In this document: one piece after another, positions 62,335-64,000 of the stretch
Position numbering within the stretch: the first letter of the stretch is position 1
Layout of the letters: the number at the start of each line of letters is the position of its first letter
NCBI GenBank assembly: GCA_903830285.1
Contig: CAIKTE010000121.1
Span: forward strand, 1-64,000
Direction: 5' to 3'
DNA: 64,000 nt
From: an uncultured Chitinophagaceae bacterium
GTDB taxonomy: Bacteria > Bacteroidota > Bacteroidia > Chitinophagales > Chitinophagaceae
The notes under the pieces: model-generated
The model's input: the letters and a program-made list of their open reading frames with translations, nothing else
Database searches by the model: none
What the model was told of the DNA's origin: nothing
Made by a program: the position numbers and the translations under genes

Positions 62335-62883
62335 TTATTGCGGTATAATTGTAGTCCTTCTGATCTGGTCTCTTGTTATTCCTGCTTTTATTTTTCCTTG
62401 TAATGAAATCAGCCCATGCAGTAAAGCTTCCGGTCTTGGCGGGCAACCCGGAACATATACATCAACAGGAATCACGTGGTCTGCCCCTTTCACTACGGAA
62501 TAAGTATTGTAGAAAAATGGTCCGCCGCTGATAGCGCAGGCACCCATGGCCACTACATATTTGGGATCAGCCATCTGATCGTACAATCTTTTTAGAACAG
62601 GTGCCATTTTATTAACGATGGTTCCTGCAATAATGATCATATCTGCCTGACGCGGAGAAGCTCTTGCCACTTCAAAACCAAAACGTGAAAAGTCGTATTT
62701 GGCGGCAGCGGTATGCATGAATTCAATACCGCAGCAACTGGTAGCAAAACTTAAGGGCCATAAAGAATTGGATCTTGCCCAATTGATCACATCATCCAAG
62801 GAACTCATCAATATATTACTGCTTCCGGCATTCAGCACTTCACCCGGAAAATCCAATGCCTGTATTTTATCATTTACATCCAT
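62335..62883 (-). CDS. nuoB: NADH-quinone oxidoreductase subunit B
   Basis: This subunit carries the terminal cluster N2 that reduces quinone. The 182-residue protein has the Cys pair in [19 protein letters not shown], then [20 protein letters not shown], the third Cys in [14 protein letters not shown], and the last in [20 protein letters not shown] (as [17 protein letters not shown]), all at the expected spacing. It overlaps nuoA by 10 bp. Confidence 0.97.
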   Translation of the reverse strand: MDVNDKIQALDFPGEVLNAGSSNILMSSLDDVINWARSNSLWPLSFATSCCGIEFMHTAAAKYDFSRFGFEVARASPRQADMIIIAGTIVNKMAPVLKRLYDQMADPKYVVAMGACAISGGPFFYNTYSVVKGADHVIPVDVYVPGCPPRPEALLHGLISLQGKIKAGITRDQIRRTTIIPQ

Positions 62884-63224
62884 TTCAATGCTCCTTTTTT
62901 ATGTGCATATAAAAGACCCATGAACAATATGAAAAAGAAAATCACGATCTCTACCAATGCCATGATACCCACTTCTTTTGCCACCACTGCCCATGGATAC
63001 ATGAATACCAGTTCAACATCGAAGATCAGGAATATGAGTGCAAAAAGATAATATCCTATTTGAAACTGTGCCCAGGGTGTGCCTTTGGTTGGAATACCAC
63101 ATTCGTAAGCTTCTCCTTTCTGGGCATTCTTTGATCCCTTTACAAATAACAGTGCAATGGACATGCCGCCACCTGCAAATGCAATACCGGCGCACATTAA
63201 AACAATTAAAGAAGCAGAACCCAT
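62874..63224 (-). CDS. nuoA: NADH-quinone oxidoreductase subunit A
   Basis: The 116-residue membrane subunit has three helices with the conserved loop [42 protein letters not shown], including the ECG motif between helices 1 and 2 and the FDVE motif in helix 2. It opens the operon. A weak box (TACTTTTA, minus strand, 63245-63252) lies 21 bp before the ATG as a possible promoter; the 211-bp upstream gap also holds a long hairpin. Confidence 0.96.
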   Translation of the reverse strand: MGSASLIVLMCAGIAFAGGGMSIALLFVKGSKNAQKGEAYECGIPTKGTPWAQFQIGYYLFALIFLIFDVELVFMYPWAVVAKEVGIMALVEIVIFFFILFMGLLYAHKKGALKWM

Positions 63225-63344
63225 AATTTTTTATTATTTCTTTCTAAAAGTAACAAGTAATGTCTAAACTTCGAATAGTTTTTGACAGTATACTTCCTGA
63301 ATATCTTACGATACCCGATTACACAACAAATTTCCAAAGGATCC

Positions 63345-63382
63345 TTTACAGCAGAAAATATTTTTCAATTTTCTGCTGTAAA
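63345..63382. other. 14-bp perfect hairpin between pyruvate phosphate dikinase and nuoA
   Basis: TTTACAGCAGAAAA (63345-63358) and its full complement (63369-63382) enclose a 10-nt loop, 53 bp after the dikinase stop on the minus strand. No T-run follows in that direction, so it may be a terminator of unusual form or an mRNA-end structure; it lies upstream of the nuo promoter. Confidence 0.55.
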
Positions 63383-63435
63383 AAATCATTTTATTTTATA
63401 CAAACATCAATAGTTTAGTTGAAACTCTATTGATC

Positions 63436-64000
63436 TTATTTTTTTGCCTTTCCTGATTCAACTGCGGCTTGTGCTGCAGCCAAACGGGCAATCGGTACAC
63501 GGAATGGAGAACAACTTACATAGTTCATTCCGATACGGTGACAGAATTTTACACTTTCTGCATCACCACCATGTTCTCCGCAAATACCAACTTTCAATTT
63601 TGGTTTTGTCTGGCGACCACGTTCTGTTCCTAATTTGATCAATTCTCCCACGCCTTCCTGATCGATGGTCTGGAAAGGATCATCATATAAAATTTTCTGA
63701 TCCAAATAATTAGGTAAGAATCCACCTACGTCATCGCGACTGAAACCAAAACTCATCTGAGTCAGATCATTCGTACCAAAACTGAAGAAGTCTGCAACTT
63801 CTGCCATCTTATCGGCCAGCAATGCAGCTCTTGGAATTTCGATCATAGATCCATATAAATAAGGAATGGATTTTACTTTCAACTTAGCAATTGTTTCAGC
63901 ATATACTCTGTCAACAATTACTTTCTGATGGGTCAATTCATTCACGGTACAAGTAACCGGTACCATGATCTCAGGGAAGGCTTTCTTACCTGATTTAATG
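63436..64000 (-). CDS. ppdK: Pyruvate, phosphate dikinase, C-terminal part (truncated by window edge)
   Basis: The frame enters from the right edge and ends at 63436, giving the last ~188 residues. They form the PEP/pyruvate-binding barrel end of [61 protein letters not shown], and the catalytic-Cys motif [16 protein letters not shown], then [21 protein letters not shown]. These residues distinguish PPDK from PEP synthase and enzyme I. The enzyme interconverts pyruvate, ATP and phosphate with PEP, AMP and PPi. It precedes the nuo operon on the same strand; with PFOR nearby it points to a pyruvate-centred metabolism. Confidence 0.94.
   Translation of the reverse strand, partial: IKSGKKAFPEIMVPVTCTVNELTHQKVIVDRVYAETIAKLKVKSIPYLYGSMIEIPRAALLADKMAEVADFFSFGTNDLTQMSFGFSRDDVGGFLPNYLDQKILYDDPFQTIDQEGVGELIKLGTERGRQTKPKLKVGICGEHGGDAESVKFCHRIGMNYVSCSPFRVPIARLAAAQAAVESGKAKK

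Overview
The window is a chromosomal segment of a Bacteroidota bacterium, most likely of the Chitinophagaceae or a close relative. I infer this from lineage-typical genes (gliding protein GldC, an IPExxxVDY-family protein, a DUF6089 outer-membrane protein, the murI-ompH-ompH-bamA-uppS-DUF6089-nadK block), from AT-rich DNA with almost no Shine-Dalgarno sequences, and from several start-proximal boxes that fit the Bacteroidota -7 promoter element TAnnTTTG. No tRNA, rRNA, CRISPR array, prophage or intact insertion sequence was seen. Almost all genes look like core housekeeping genes.

Layout. 1-218 is the 3' end of an unrecognised plus-strand gene. 220-15116 is a long minus-strand stretch. Read in its own direction it holds a GT4 glycosyltransferase, gldC, a YqeY-like gene, a CvpA-like gene, an alpha/beta hydrolase, a CBS-ACT protein, a small Omp85 protein, nadK, a DUF6089 protein, uppS, bamA, two Skp/OmpH chaperones, murI, then rpmH, rnpA and yidD. 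The theme is envelope building: lipid carrier, outer-membrane protein insertion, periplasmic chaperones and D-glutamate for peptidoglycan. A 616-bp gap between murI and rpmH holds a 13-unit tandem array with an exact 21-bp period.

15181-33928 is mixed. It holds an orphan TonB-plug protein, a DUF885 lipoprotein, hydroxyacyl-CoA dehydrogenase, a MerR regulator, a thioredoxin-fold lipoprotein, an MscS channel, an LpxH-like phosphatase, a LUD protein, ftsH, rsfS, birA, a pterin dehydratase, an IPExxxVDY protein, an M28 peptidase with PDZ domain, feoB, a class A beta-lactamase-fold hydrolase, a GAF histidine kinase and bcp.

34064-48538 holds a carB gene that encodes only the N-terminal half of the usual protein, followed by a ~360-bp fold-back element. 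Next come an LtaS-like phosphoglycerol transferase/sulfatase, divergent from a three-domain GH18-NodB-GT2 polysaccharide enzyme, then the C-terminal subunit of a split transketolase, pdxH, and an RND efflux pump with its adaptor.

48773-64000 is an energy block: pyruvate:ferredoxin oxidoreductase (nifJ), a small hypothetical protein, a complete nuoA-B-C-D-H-I-J-K-L-M-N operon with no nuoE, nuoF or nuoG, and the 3' end of pyruvate, phosphate dikinase. A PFOR beside a complex I operon without its NADH-oxidising module suggests, but does not prove, that this complex I takes electrons from ferredoxin. The gaps inside the nuo operon carry several short dispersed repeats.

The observations I rate highest are the 21-bp hairpin array, the fold-back element behind the half-length carB, the 11-subunit complex I next to PFOR, and the GH18-NodB-GT2 fusion.
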